This document shows, in pieces, positions 45,501 to 57,601 of a stretch of DNA of 64,000 nt. Each line of letters begins with the position of its first letter. Within the stretch, counting starts at the first letter, position 1. The notes beneath the pieces were generated by a model. That model did not search any database, was not told the DNA's origin, and saw only the letters and a program-made list of their open reading frames with translations. The position numbers were made by a program, and so were the translations under genes. Origin of the DNA: Luidia sarsii. Lineage: Eukaryota; Echinodermata; Asteroidea; Paxillosida; Luidiidae. The stretch covers positions 8,846,188 through 8,910,187 of the forward strand of contig OX465114.1 in the NCBI GenBank assembly GCA_949987565.1. The letters are read 5' to 3'.

Positions 45501-48500
45501 TTAATAATTCATTATTTTTTTTATTTTGAGTTTGCGCAACATAGTCCTTGCGCAAACTTAAGTTTATATTTATATTAATTCTTTAATTTTTTATTTTTAG
45601 TTTGCGCAATATAGTTCTTGCGCAAATTTGAGTTTTAATTTTTTAATTTTTAATAAATTTTCTATTTTAAGTTTGCGCAACATAGTCCTTGCGCAAACTT
45701 AAGTTTTATTTTTTTTTATATTTGAATTATTTTTATCTTAAGTTTGCGCAACATTGTCCTTGCGCAAACTGAAGTTTGTATTTTTAATTAATTAATATTT
45801 TTTATTTTAAGTTTGCGCAACAAAGTCCTTGCGAAAACTTAAGTTTATATTTTAAATAATTCATTCATTTTTCATTTTAAGTTTGCGCAACAGTCCTTGC
45901 GCAAAGTTAAGTTCATATTTACTATAATTTTTTTTTTTAAGTTTGCGCAACATAGTTCTTGCACAAACTTGAGTTTTAATATTTTCATTTTTAATTTTTT
46001 TTGTTTTAAGTTTGCGTAACATAGTCCTTGCGAAAACTTAATTTTATATTTTTTTATTTTTCATTTTTTTATTTTTATCAGTTTGCGCAACATTGTCCTT
46101 GCGCAAAGTAAAGTTTATATTTTAAATAATTCATTCATTTTTTATTTTAAGTTTGCGCAATATAGTTTTGCGCAAATTTGAGTTTTAATTTTTTAATTTT
46201 TAATAAATTTTCTATTTTAAGTTTGCGCAACATAGTCCTTGCGCAAACTTGATTTTTTTGTTGTTATTTTTCATTTATTTTTTATTTTAAGTTTGCGCAA
46301 CATAGTACTTGCGCAAACTCAAGTTTCATTTTTTTTTATATTTGAATTATTTTTATCTTAAGTTTTCGCAACATTGTCCTTGCGCAAACTGAAGTTTATA
46401 TTTTTAATAATTCATTATTTTTTTTTATTTTAAGTTTGCGCAACATAGTCCTTGCGCAAACTTAAGTTTATATTTTTATTTATTCTTTTATTTTTATTTT
46501 TAGTTTGCGCAATATAGTTCTTGCGCAAACTTGATTTTTAATTTTTTTATTTTTCATTTTTTTATTTTTTTCAGTTTGCGCAACATTGTCCTTGCGCAAA
46601 CTGAAGCTTATATTTTAAATAATTCATTATTTTTTTTATTTTTATTTTGCGCAACATAGTCCTTGCGCAAACTTAAGTTTGAATTTTTTTATAATTTTTT
46701 TTTTTATTTTAAGTTTGCGCAACATAGTCCTTGCGCAAACTTGATTTTTAATTTTTTAATTTTTCATTTATTTTGTATTTGAAGTTTGCGCAACATAGTC
46801 CTTGCGCAAACTTGATTTTTTATTTTTGTATTTTTCATTTATTTTTTATTTTTAATTTGCGCAACATAGTACTTGCGCAAACTTAAGTTTTATTTTTTTA
46901 TATTTGAATTTTTTTTATCTTAAGTTTGCGCAACATTGTCCTTGCGCAAACTTCAGTTTGTATTTTTAATTAATTAATATTTTTTATTTTAAGTTTGCGC
47001 AACATAGTCCTTGCGCAAACTGAAGTTTATATTTTAAATATTTCATTTATTTTTTATTTGAAGTTTGCGCAACAAAGTCCTTGCGCAAACTTGATTTTTT
47101 ATTTTTTTATTTTTCATTTATTTTTTATTTTAAATTTGCGCAACATAGTACTTGCGCAAACTTAAGTTTTATTTTTTATTTGAATTTTTTTATCTTTAGT
47201 TTGCATGACATAGTCCTTGCGCAAACTGAAGTTTATATTCGTAATAATTCATTTTTTTTTATTTTAAGTTTGCGCAACAAAGTCCTTGCGAAAACTTAAG
47301 TTTATATTTTAAATAATTCATTCATTTTTCATTTTAAGTTTGCGCAACATAGTTCTTGCGCAAACTTAAGTTTTAATTTGTTAATTATTAATTTTTTATT
47401 TTATCTTAAGTTTGCGCAACATAGTACTTGCACAAACTGAAGTTTACACTTTTTAATAATTCATTATTTTTTTTATTTTAAGTTTGCGCAACATAGTCCT
47501 TGCGCAAACTTAATTTTTAATTATTATTATTTTTTTTTTTTAATTAGCGCAACATAGTACTTGCGCAAACTTAAGTTTTATTTTTTTTAATATTTGAATT
47601 ATTTTTCTCTTTAGTTTTCGCAACATTGTCCTTGCGCAAACTGAAGTTTATATTTTTAATAATTCATTATTTTTTGTATTTTAAGTTTGCGCAACATTGT
47701 CCTTGCGCAAACTTAAGTTTTTATTTTTTATAATTCTTTTATTTTTTATTTTAAGTTTGCGCAACAGTCCTTGCGCAAAGTTGAGTTCATATTTTCTATA
47801 ATTAATTTTTTTTAAGTTTGCGCAACATAGTTCTTGCACAAACTTGAGTTTTAATTTTCTAATTTTTCATTTATTTTTGTTTTAAGTTTGCGTAACAGTC
47901 CTTGCGAAAACTTAATTTTATATTTTAAATAATTCATTTATTTTTTATTTTAAGTTTGCGTAACATAGTCCTTGCGCAAACTTGATTTTTAATTTTTTGA
48001 TTTTTCATTTATTTATTTTTTTCAGTTTGCGCAACATTGTCCTTGCGCAAACTGAAGTTTATATTTTTAATGATTCATTTATTTTTTATTGTAAGTTTGC
48101 GCAACAGTCCTTGCGTAAAGTAAAGTTCATATTTTCTATAATTAATTTTCTTTTTTAAGATTGCGCAACAAAGTCCTTGCGCAAACTCGTTTCCTTTTTT
48201 TTTTATATTTGAATTATTTTTATCTTAAGTTTTCGCAACATTGTCCTTGCGCAAACTGAAGTTTAGATTTTTAATAATTCATTATTTTTTTTATTTTAAG
48301 TTTGCGCAACATTGTCCTTGCGCAAACTTAAGTTTATATTTTTATTAATTCTTTTATTTTTTATTTTTAGTTTGCGCAATATAGTTTTGCGCAAATTTGA
48401 GTTTTAATTTTTTAATTTTTAATAAATTTTCTATTTTAAGTTTGCGCAACATAGTCCTTGCGCAAACTTGATTTTTTTGTTGTTATTTTTCATTTATTTT

Positions 48501-51500
48501 TTATTTTAAGTTTGCGCAACATAGTACTTGCGCAAACTCAAGTTTCATTTTTTTTTATATTTGAATTATTTTTATCTTAAGTTTTCGCAACATTGTCCTT
48601 GCGCAAACTGAAGTTTATATTTTTAATAATTCATTATTTTTTTTATTTTAAGTTTGCGCAACATAGTCCTTGCGCAAACTTAAGTTTATATTTTTATTAA
48701 TTCTTTTATTTTTATTTTTAGTTTGCGCAATATAGTTCTTGCGCAAATTTGAGTTTTAATTTTTTAATTTTTAATAAATTTTCTATTTTAAGTTTGCGCA
48801 ACATAGTCCTTGCGCAAAATTGATTTTTAATTTTTTTATTTTTCATTTATTTTTTATTTTAAATTTGTGCAACATAGTACTTGCGCAAACTTAAGTTATT
48901 TTTTTTTATATTTGAATTATTTTTATCTTTAGTTTGCCCAATATTGTCCTTGCGCAAACTGAAGTTTGTATTTTTAATTAATTAATATTTTTTATTTTAA
49001 GTTTGCGCAACAAAGTCCTTGCGAAAACTTAAGTTTATATTTTAAATAATTCATTCATTTTTCATTTTAAGTTTGCGCAACAGTCCTTGCGCAAAGTTAA
49101 GTTCATATTTACTATAATTTTTTTTTTTAAAGTTTGCGCAACATAGTTCTTGCACAAACTTGAGTTTTAATGTTTTCATTTTTCATTTTTTTTGTTTTAA
49201 GTTTGCGTAACATAGTCCTTGCGAAAATTTAATTTTATATTTTTTTATTTTTCATTTTTTTTTTTCTATCAGTTTGCGCAACATTGTCCTTGCGCAAAGT
49301 AAAGTTTATATTTTAAATAATTCATTCATTTTTTATTTTAAGTTTGCGCAACATAGTTCTTGCGCAAACTTGATTTTTAATTTTTTTATTTTTCATTTAT
49401 TTATTTTTTTCAGTTTGCGCAACATTGTCCTTGCGCAAACTGAAGCTTATATTTTAAATAATTCATTATTTTTTTTATTTTTATTTTGCGCAACATAGTC
49501 CTTGCGCAAACTTAAGTTTGAATTTTTTTATATTTTTTTTTTTTTATTTTAAGTTTGCGCAACATAGTCCTTGCGCAAACTTGATTTTTAATTTTTTAAT
49601 TTTTCATTTATTTTGTATTTGAAGTTTGCGCAACATAGTCCTTGCGCAAACTTGATTTTTTATTTTTTATTTTTCATTTATTTTTTATTTTTAATTTGCG
49701 CAACATAGTACTTGCGCAAACTTTAGTTTTATTTTTTTATATTTGAATTTTTTTTATCTTAAGTTTGCGCAACATTGTCCTTGCGCAAACTTCAGTTTGT
49801 ATTTTTAATTAATTAATATTTTTTATTTTAAGTTTGCGCAACAAAGTCCTTGCGAAAACTTAAGTTTATATTTTAAATAATTCATTCATTTTTCATTTTA
49901 AGTTTGCGCAACATAGTCCTTGCGCAAACTGAAGTTTATATTTAAAATATTTCATTTATTTTTTATTTGAAGTTTGCGCAACAAAGTCCTTGCGCAAACT
50001 TGATTTTTTATTTTTTTATTTTTCATTTATTTTTTATTTTAAATTTGCGCAACATAGTACTTGCGCAAACTTAAGTTTTATTTTTTATTTGAATTTTTTT
50101 ATCTTAAGTTTGCATGACAGTCCTTGCGCAAACTGAAGTTTATATTTTTAATAATTCATTTTTTTTTATTTTAAGTTTGCGCAACAAAGTCCTTGCGGAA
50201 ACTTAAGTTTATATTTTAAATAATTCATTCATTTTTCATTTTAAGTTTGCGCAACATAGTTCTTGCGCAAACTTAAGTTTTAATTTGTTAATTATTAATT
50301 TTTTATTTTATCTTAAGTTTGCGCAACATATTACTTGCACAAACTGAAGTTTACACTTTTTAATAATTCATTATTTTTTTTATTTTAAGTTTGCGCAACA
50401 TAGTCCTTGCGCAAACTTAATTTTTAATTATTATTATTATTTATTTTTTTTAAGTTAGCGCAACATAGTACTTGCGCAAACTTAAGTTTTATTTTTTTTA
50501 ATATTTGAATTATTTTTCTCTTTAGTTTTCGCAACATTGTCCTTGCGCAAACTGAAGTTTATATTTGTAATAATTCATTATTTTTTGTATTTTAAGTTTG
50601 CGCAACATTGTCCTTGCGCAAACTTAAGTTTTTATTTTTTATAATTCTTTTATTTTTTATTTTAAGTTTGCGCAACATAGTTCTTGCGCAAATTTGAGTT
50701 TTTAATTTTTTATTATTCATTTATTTTCTATTTTAAGTTTGCGCAACATAGTACTTGCGGAAACTGAAGTTTATATTTTAAATATTTCATTTATTTTTTA
50801 TTTTAAGTTTGCGCAACATTGTCCTTGCGCAAACTTAAGTTTTTATTTTTTATAATTCTTTTTTTTTTTACTTTAAGTTTGCGCAACAGAGTTCTTAAGC
50901 AAATTTGAGTTTTTAATTTTTTATTATTCATTTATTTTCTATTTTAAGTTTGCGCAACATAGTACTTGCGCAAACTGAAGTTTATATTTTAAATATTTCA
51001 TTTATTTTTTATTTTAAGTTTGCGCAACATTGTCCTTGCGCAAACTTAAGTTTTTATTTTTTATAATTCTTTTTTTTTTTACTTTAAGTTTGCGCAACAT
51101 AGTTCTTAAGCAAATTTGAGTTTAAATTTTTTATTATACATTTATTTTCCATTATAAGTTTGCGCAACATAGTACTTGCGCAAACTTAAGTTTTATTTTT
51201 TTTTATATTTCAATTATTTTTATCTTAAGTTTGCGCAACATTGTCCTTGCGCAAACTTTAGTTTGTATTTTTAATAAATTATTTTTTTTTATTTTAAGTT
51301 TGCGCAACATGGTCCTTGCGAAAACTTAAGTTTATATTTTAAATATTTCATTTATTTTTTATTTTAAGTTTCCGCAACATAATCCTTGCACAAACTTGAT
51401 TTTTTATTTTTTATTTTTTATTTTTTTTCTAGTTTGCGCAACATAAAACTTGCGCGAACTTAAGTTTTTTTTATTTTATTTCAATTATTCCCATCTCAAG

Positions 51501-52663
51501 TTAGCGCAACATTGTCCTTGCGCAAACCTAAGTTTTAATTTTTTATACTTCATTTATTTTCATCTTTAGTTTGGCCAACATGGTCCTTGCTTAAACTTCA
51601 GTTCATATTTTAAATGATTCATTTTGTTTATTTCAAGTTTGCGCAACAGTGTCCTTGCGCAAACAAAAGTTTATATTTTTAATATTTCATTTTTTTATTT
51701 TAAGTTTGCGCAGCATGGTCCTTGCGCAAACTTAATTTTATATTTTGAGTAATTCATTTATTTTTTATTTTAAGTTTGCGCAATATAGTCCTTGCGCAAA
51801 CTTAAGTTTATATTTTTTATTATTCATTTATTTTCTATTTTAAGTTTGCGCAACATATAGTCCTTGCAAAAAAGTTTAAATTCTTTTATATTTCATTTAT
51901 TTTTTCTTAAGTTTGCGCAACAGTCCATGCGCAAACTTCAGTTCATTTTTTTATAATTCATTTATTTTTTCATTTTAAGTTTGCTTAACAAAGTCCTTGC
52001 GCAAACTTGATTTTTTATTTTTTTATTTTTCCTTTTTTTTTTTTAAGTTTGCGCAACAAAGTCCTTGCGCAAACTGAAGTTTATATTTTTTTATTATTCA
52101 TTTATTTTTATTTTTTAAGTTTGCGCAACAAAGTACTTGCGCAAACTTAAGTTTGTATTTTAAAAAATTCATTTATTTTTTATTTTTAGTTTGCGCATCA
52201 TTGTCTCCGCGCAAACTGAAGTTTATATTTTTTAATAATTCATTAATTTTTTTACTTTAAGTTTGCGCAACATATTTCTTGCGCAAATTTGAGTTTTAAT
52301 TTTTTAATTTTTAATTTATTTTCTATTTTAAGTTTGCGCAACATAGTCCTTGCGCAAACTGAAGTTTATATTTGAAATATTTCATTTATTTTTTATTTTA
52401 AGTTTGCGCAACATAGTCCTTGCGCAAGCTTGATTTTTAATTTTTTAATTTTTCATTTATTTTTTATTTTAAGTTTGCGCAACATAGTACTTGCGCAAAC
52501 TTAAGGTTTTTTTTTATATTTCAATTATTTTTATCTTAAGTTTGCGCAATATTGTCCTTGCGCAAACTTAAGTTTGTATTTTTAATTAATTAAAAACAAA
52601 ATATTTTAAGTTTGCGCAACATGGTCCTTGCGAAAACTTCAGTTTATATTTTAAATAATTCAT
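42520..52663 (+). repeat. Palindromic ~70-bp satellite (sat A), main 10-kb array
   Basis: About 140 units. Each has arm AAGTTTGCGCAA (12 bp), spacer CATAGTCC (8 bp; variants CATTGTCC, CATAGTAC, CATAGTTC, CAAAGTCC, or the shortened CAGTCC), arm TTGCGCAAACTT (12 bp), and a T-rich linker of about 40 bp. Each arm also contains the self-complementary TTGCGCAA. Linkers fall into a few types, and sets of units recur as higher-order blocks; for example 43090-43410 recurs near 44418-44735, an offset of about 1.32 kb, and a linker with TTTTTTTGTTGTTATTTTTC occurs near 42713, 46252 and 48474. No gene lies in the array. Confidence 0.95.
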
Positions 52664-53120
52664 TTTATCAATACAAGATAAAATTCGTTATTCCCTACAG
52701 CCACACGATCTATATCACAGTTCTCTGGTCATCAACTGAGGGTCACCTTGTTATGGAAGTAGACTAAACCTATTTGCGAAAGTGACCAGGCGACTTCCGA
52801 AGGTTACATTGGTACGGAAGTAGACAAAAAACCCATTAGTGTAAGTGACCAGGCGACTAGTGAGGGTGACGATTGATGTGTAACAGGACAGGTGGGTGCA
52901 CTCGATCAGGGTGGGCCCATCAGGGAGAAGATTTTGGTCGGCTCACTTCGGCTTAGAGTTTCGAGCTGCAACCACGAAAAAATATTTTGAGTCTCAAAGC
53001 ACGAAAGATAAAAAATTAAGTTCTTCAAGCTTCGTTTTGGGATTCTTCCCTGATTTTCAGCCCTAAGGTGGGGTATTGCAAAGTTCCTGGAGTTCGGCTT
53101 GTTCAGCATCAATCTCCAAT

Positions 53121-54533
53121 ATGCCGCGTGAAAAACGCGGACCATATAAGAAGCGTTCCCCCTCGGCCCCACCGCACGCCGGCGGTGGTCGGCGCAGGGT
53201 CGGCCGCCCCCGCAGCTTGGCACCAGTTCCGGCTCCGGCTGCCGTGCAGGAAGATGGTGGGATCACGGCCAGTACGGCGGCACGCAGCGCGCCGTCCAGC
53301 GAAGTCACCCCGGCGGGATCAGCCCCAAATCCGGTGCTCTCAGCCCCCTCAGCGAACCAGGTCGCCACCGAGCCACCTTTGGAGAGTACCGGTACGTCGG
53401 CAGCCGCATCTACCATCATTGGCGGTGAGTTTAGCGTCCGCGCTCCAACGGGACTCGCACCTCCGAACTCTAGTTCACATGAGCTTAGTGCTCAAGAAAG
53501 TAGGCCTCTGGCGATTAATGCCGGCAGGGTTGCCGGCAATTCTATACAGCCGGCAATTCAAGCCCCTACCGTATTTGCTCCATTACCATTAGAGCTACCA
53601 GTTACCCAAGCCGATGGCATGTTTTCCCTCTCGACTGCCGCAGGCATGGGTGCTGCTAGGCCCTCAACCCTGTATTCTCTTGGAAACGATGCCCCCATTG
53701 ACATGCATGTTCCACGGGCAGTGAAAGAAATTTTTTTGAACGGGCAATATGTGGAGCTGGCGTGTTTGTATCGCGATACCACAACACGGGTCCTAACCGC
53801 CCGGGAGACAGGGTCGGAATTGACCATGGCAGTCGAGCAGGGCAAGGTTGTTTTCCGGGCAGCTACGCCTCATACACGAAAGCTTGATAGCATTGATAAG
53901 TGGACCAGTGCGTTCCATGTCTTTATGGCCATTTATTGCACTCGTCATCCTAGCCGTTTCCTGGAATTGCTGAAGTATGCCGAGATCATTCGCACAGCGG
54001 CCGTGCAATTCCCGGGAATAGGCTGGCGCAATTATGATGAGCAATTCCGTTTGCGCATGGAGGCCAACCCATCGCGCTCCTGGGCAGCGATGGACATGGA
54101 GCTTTGGGTCACTGTCGCAGCTGCCGGTAGCATGCTGCACTCACCAAATGTGGGGGCATTGATCAATAGTATTCAGTCACCAAAGTATGTTTGCTATGCG
54201 TTCAATTCGGCCACAGGTTGCCGGTGGAATCCCTGCCGCTATTCTCACTGTTGTAGCCGCTGTGGGAAGACCGGGCACGGAGCAGGGGTATGTCGTATGG
54301 GCGGCGCTGGTATGGCGCCTCAAGGCAACCCGGTAAAGCAATCTTTTGGTACGGCTGGTGCGTCTTATACGCGCTACACAAAGACACCGGCTGCAGCGTC
54401 GGGCGTACGGCAAGCAGTTCGTCAAGCACCGATCAGTGCCGGACTACAGGTCCACGCTCCGGCTGGTGCGCAGACCGTGGCTAGTGCTAATAAAGGGGGC
54501 ACACATTCTTTTCGTGCCTCCAACACCCGTTAA
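53121..54533 (+). CDS. Gag-like protein of YR element 2
   Basis: 470 residues from ATG 53121 (MPREKRGPYKK), chosen because element 1 starts at the matching place; an upstream in-frame ATG at 53076 adds 15 residues without counterpart. The N-terminal 150 residues are basic then Ala/Ser/Pro-rich. The conserved core (about 215-355) includes KLDSIDKWTSAFHVF and QFPGIGWRNYDEQFRLRM. The C-terminal part has CYAFNSATGCRWNPCRYSH (C-x8-C-x4-C-x3-H) and CSRCGKTGHGAGVC (CCHC knuckle). A nucleic-acid-binding structural role is inferred from these zinc motifs. The RT frame begins before this one ends. Confidence 0.85.
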   Translation: MPREKRGPYKKRSPSAPPHAGGGRRRVGRPRSLAPVPAPAAVQEDGGITASTAARSAPSSEVTPAGSAPNPVLSAPSANQVATEPPLESTGTSAAASTIIGGEFSVRAPTGLAPPNSSSHELSAQESRPLAINAGRVAGNSIQPAIQAPTVFAPLPLELPVTQADGMFSLSTAAGMGAARPSTLYSLGNDAPIDMHVPRAVKEIFLNGQYVELACLYRDTTTRVLTARETGSELTMAVEQGKVVFRAATPHTRKLDSIDKWTSAFHVFMAIYCTRHPSRFLELLKYAEIIRTAAVQFPGIGWRNYDEQFRLRMEANPSRSWAAMDMELWVTVAAAGSMLHSPNVGALINSIQSPKYVCYAFNSATGCRWNPCRYSHCCSRCGKTGHGAGVCRMGGAGMAPQGNPVKQSFGTAGASYTRYTKTPAAASGVRQAVRQAPISAGLQVHAPAGAQTVASANKGGTHSFRASNTR

Positions 54534-56088
54534 TTTAACAGTCTTACGCCGGTGGTTGGTTCATTATACAGACAAATCTGCAGCTGCTGTGCTGGAGCAG
54601 GGTTTTTCACAGGGTTTTTCCCTTGGTTTTCATGGTCCGCGGGTCAGCCGGGAGGCGGATAGTCTAAAGTCAGCGCAGGATATGCCCAACATCGTTCTGA
54701 GAAAATTGAACATTGAAATTGATTTAGGCAGATTAGCGGGGCCCTTTAGTTCTCCCCCTTTTCCGAATCTACAATGTTCTCCAATTGGGCTTGTTCCTAA
54801 ACAGCAACCTGGTTCCTTTCGTCTCATCCACCACTTGTCTTATCCTTCAGGGGATTCCGTAAATGACTACATTTCGAAAGATGAGTGTAAAGTGCATTAC
54901 GCATCGTTTGATACTGCCATGGATTTGGCCATGTCTGTAGGCCCCCAATCTTGGCTAGCAAAAACGGACATTAAATCGGCCTTTCGGCTGCTTCCCGTGG
55001 CTCCTTCCGATTACGAACTGTTGGGATTCAAGTTTCAGGATAGATTTTATTACGACATGTGTTTACCTATGGGTTGTCGTATTTCTTGTTCCCACTTTGA
55101 AATGTTTAGCACTTTTTTGGAGTTTCACATCAAGAGAGTTTCGGATACGACCGCGGTTACCCATTACTTAGATGATTTTTTATTTGTCGGGAGGTCCCAG
55201 CAACAGTGTAACGCATTGCTCACTTCCTTTCGGTCATGTTGTGCGCAGTTGCGAGTGCCGCTTGCGGAGGAAAAGACAGAGGGCCCATGCCAGGTTATTA
55301 CATTCTTAGGTTTGGAAATTGATACAGTACACCGCGAGGTGCGTGTGCCGCAACGCAAGGTAGTGGCCTTGCGGGAAAAGATCCAAGCATGTTTGGAACG
55401 GCGAAAGTTAACGTTGAAGGAAATTCAGTCGTTAATCGGTTCACTCAATTTCGTATGTCGTGCTATCGCGCCTGGTCGTGCGTTTACCAGGCGTCTGATT
55501 AGTCTTACACGTGGGATAACGAAACCACATCACAGGGTGCGCATATCTCCGGGTGCAAAACTTGACCTGCTAGTGTGGCTTGAGTTTCTTGATCACTTCA
55601 ACGGCGTGTCTGCCTTTCGCGACCAGGCCTGGCAGGACAACGATACACTCGAGTTATTCACTGATGCAGCGGCTAGTATCGGGTTTGGCGGTTATTTTGA
55701 TGGACATTGGTTTCAAGGAGAATGGACTCCGGAGTTGCGGGCAATTTCGCCATCAATTGCGTACTGTGAGTTTTACCCACTGGTTATCGCCGTGTATTGT
55801 TGGGGTCCTAGATTAGCCAATCGTAAGGTACGTTTCCATACTGATAATGAGAGTGTAGTACACATCATCAATAAACAATCCTCTAATTGCGATCGTATCA
55901 TGCACTTAGTACGATTGTTTGTCTGCCAGTGCCTGCGGTACAATGTCACATTTAAGGCTGTACATATTCCAGGCGTGCACAATGACATTGCGGATTCACT
56001 TTCACGTTTTCAGGTGAACCGTTTCCGCACGCTTGCCCCTCAAGCGGACATAACTATGACGCCGATTCCCGATCTGCTCCGCGCTTAG
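54346..56088 (+). CDS. Reverse transcriptase-RNase H of YR element 2 (intact)
   Basis: 580-codon open frame, in the +1 frame relative to gag and overlapping it by 188 nt. Homology to element 1 begins only near 54530, so the first ~60 codons may not be used and a +1 frameshift or re-initiation is likely. RT: Asp208 (AKTDIKSAF, motif A), YLDD at 274-277, LPMG and the FLGLEID segment. RNase H: Asp440 (LFTDAA), Glu475 (CEFYP), Asp500 (HTDNE), Asp550 (NDIADSLS), so all four catalytic acids are present. It ends 18 nt before the first recombinase ATG, and no methylase domain follows. Confidence 0.9.
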   Translation: MVRLVRLIRATQRHRLQRRAYGKQFVKHRSVPDYRSTLRLVRRPWLVLIKGAHILFVPPTPVNLTVLRRWLVHYTDKSAAAVLEQGFSQGFSLGFHGPRVSREADSLKSAQDMPNIVLRKLNIEIDLGRLAGPFSSPPFPNLQCSPIGLVPKQQPGSFRLIHHLSYPSGDSVNDYISKDECKVHYASFDTAMDLAMSVGPQSWLAKTDIKSAFRLLPVAPSDYELLGFKFQDRFYYDMCLPMGCRISCSHFEMFSTFLEFHIKRVSDTTAVTHYLDDFLFVGRSQQQCNALLTSFRSCCAQLRVPLAEEKTEGPCQVITFLGLEIDTVHREVRVPQRKVVALREKIQACLERRKLTLKEIQSLIGSLNFVCRAIAPGRAFTRRLISLTRGITKPHHRVRISPGAKLDLLVWLEFLDHFNGVSAFRDQAWQDNDTLELFTDAAASIGFGGYFDGHWFQGEWTPELRAISPSIAYCEFYPLVIAVYCWGPRLANRKVRFHTDNESVVHIINKQSSNCDRIMHLVRLFVCQCLRYNVTFKAVHIPGVHNDIADSLSRFQVNRFRTLAPQADITMTPIPDLLRA

Positions 56089-56105
56089 AAGGTGAGATCC
56101 ACCGA

Positions 56106-57031
56106 TTGTTACTTTCGGCTTCTGCGTCAAATACACACAAGACGTATCAAACGGGCTGGCGGGCCTTTTGTTCCTTCAGATCCAAAAGGGTTGTTACATG
56201 CTCCCCTACATCCCCGGACGACATCCGGCATTTTATTGCATGGCTTTCCTTACAACGGCGGGCACCTTCCACAATCGCAACATATGTATCAGGGGTGGGT
56301 TACTATCACAAGGTACAGGGTTGGCCTGATCCCACTCAGGATTTCATCGTGTCCAAGTTACTGGCTGGTTGTCGTAGGGATAATTCGTCTACGGATCAAC
56401 GGCGGGCGATATCAGTGTCAGTACTGGCCCGTATGATAGGAGCTCTCCCGCAAATCTGCAGTAACCGGTATGAAGCCATACTCTTTCAAGCTACGATGCT
56501 CGGTGCATCTTTTGGTTTCATGCGCATTGGTGAGTTTGCTGCCATATCGAAAACACACAGTCAAAAATCTCTCCTCCAGGCCTCTGATGTGGAGTTTCAG
56601 GAAGTGGGACAGTCCAATGCCTCTGTATTGATTTCATTCCGCTATACAAAGAATAATCAAGCTGGACCTCCTCAAGTTGTCCGCCTAGTTCGCTCGGCAG
56701 ATGAGAACCTTTGCCCCGTCAGGGCTCTTTACGAGTTTGCACAACTGCGGCCACAATTGCCCGGTAATTTTTTTTCTGCCATTTTGGAGCTACTCTCCTT
56801 ACGCAGTATCAGTTTAATGCCACGTTGAGAAAGGTGTTGTCCTTCTTGGGTCTTGGAGATTTTCCATATCGTGCACACTCATTCCGAATTGGGGCGGCGT
56901 CAACTGCTGCCGACTCAGGCATCCCTCTCGATGACATCAAAGTCATGGGCCGCTGGCGCTCCGATGCCGCCCAATTCTATATTCGCCCTCTTGTGCAATG
57001 CCACTTCCCCGGTGTTTCACATGGGGTTTAG
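56106..57031 (+). pseudogene. Tyrosine recombinase of YR element 2 (one frameshift)
   Basis: The first frame (56106-56828) carries the core-binding domain, FMRIGE (Arg) and YTKNN (Lys). The second frame (to 57031) carries HSFRIG, MGRWRS and the Tyr of FYIRP. The shift falls in an eight-T run at 56768-56775, where the element 1 protein reads on without a break. All catalytic residues survive across the two frames. The Met that starts the element 1 protein is absent here. The lesion could be a real indel or a homopolymer sequencing error. Confidence 0.85.
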
Positions 57032-57601
57032 TTTGCACATTTGTTGGTGTGATAATTCTCCATCTTCCTGTTTCGTTGATGCTAGGGGGTGTTTGGATCA
57101 TCGGTGATTCTATAATTCGCCGTTCATCAACCCGATTGGCCCCAGGTGCGTTGGAATGGTCTCGGGGGAGCTCAATACGGTGACGTACTCAAATTACTGT
57201 CGCAACTAGCGGCCAGATGGCCACGCCCTTCCTTTCTTATCGTTCACATAGGTACCAATGATTTGGTTGGCACTGATTTCTTCTGCATGCGACAACGTAT
57301 TGAGCTGTTCATAAGAGAATGTACATGTATTCAGTTTTATCCTGAAGCTAGGTTAGTATGGTCGGATATCTTACCACGCGCGTGCTACTTTGGGGCTATC
57401 AACCCAGCGCGGATGGAGATGAAGCGGCGCGCTGTTAACCGTTGGGCCCGGACAATTAGCCGTCGGCTAGGCACAGCGGTTCTACACCACCCCCAATTTA
57501 AGTTGTGCGAGTTTTCTTTGGTTCGGTACGATGGTGTGCACTTGTCGCAAACCGGTACCGCAATTTTTCAGGCCAATCTTCGCGAATGCATTTCTGCCTA
57601 A
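56998..57601 (+). pseudogene. SGNH hydrolase of YR element 2 (one frameshift)
   Basis: The first frame (56998 to about 57140) has a hydrophobic lead (VGVIILHLPVSLML) and GVWIIGDSIIRR, the Ser block. The second (to 57601) has RWNGLGGAQY, HIGTNDL and DGVHLSQTG with the Asp-x-x-His pair. The shift lies near the CCCC at 57140. As in element 1, the frame opens inside the end of the recombinase region. Confidence 0.8.

Noticed and set aside
43677..49498. Phe/Asn/Leu-rich frames containing LAQTEVYI-type words
   Set aside because: Pure translations of the palindromic satellite and its T-rich linkers.
42520..52663. CRISPR-like array (palindromic ~32-bp repeats with ~40-bp spacers)
   Set aside because: The linkers are AT-rich, related to each other and repeated as blocks, not unique spacers. 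There are no cas genes and the host is an animal.
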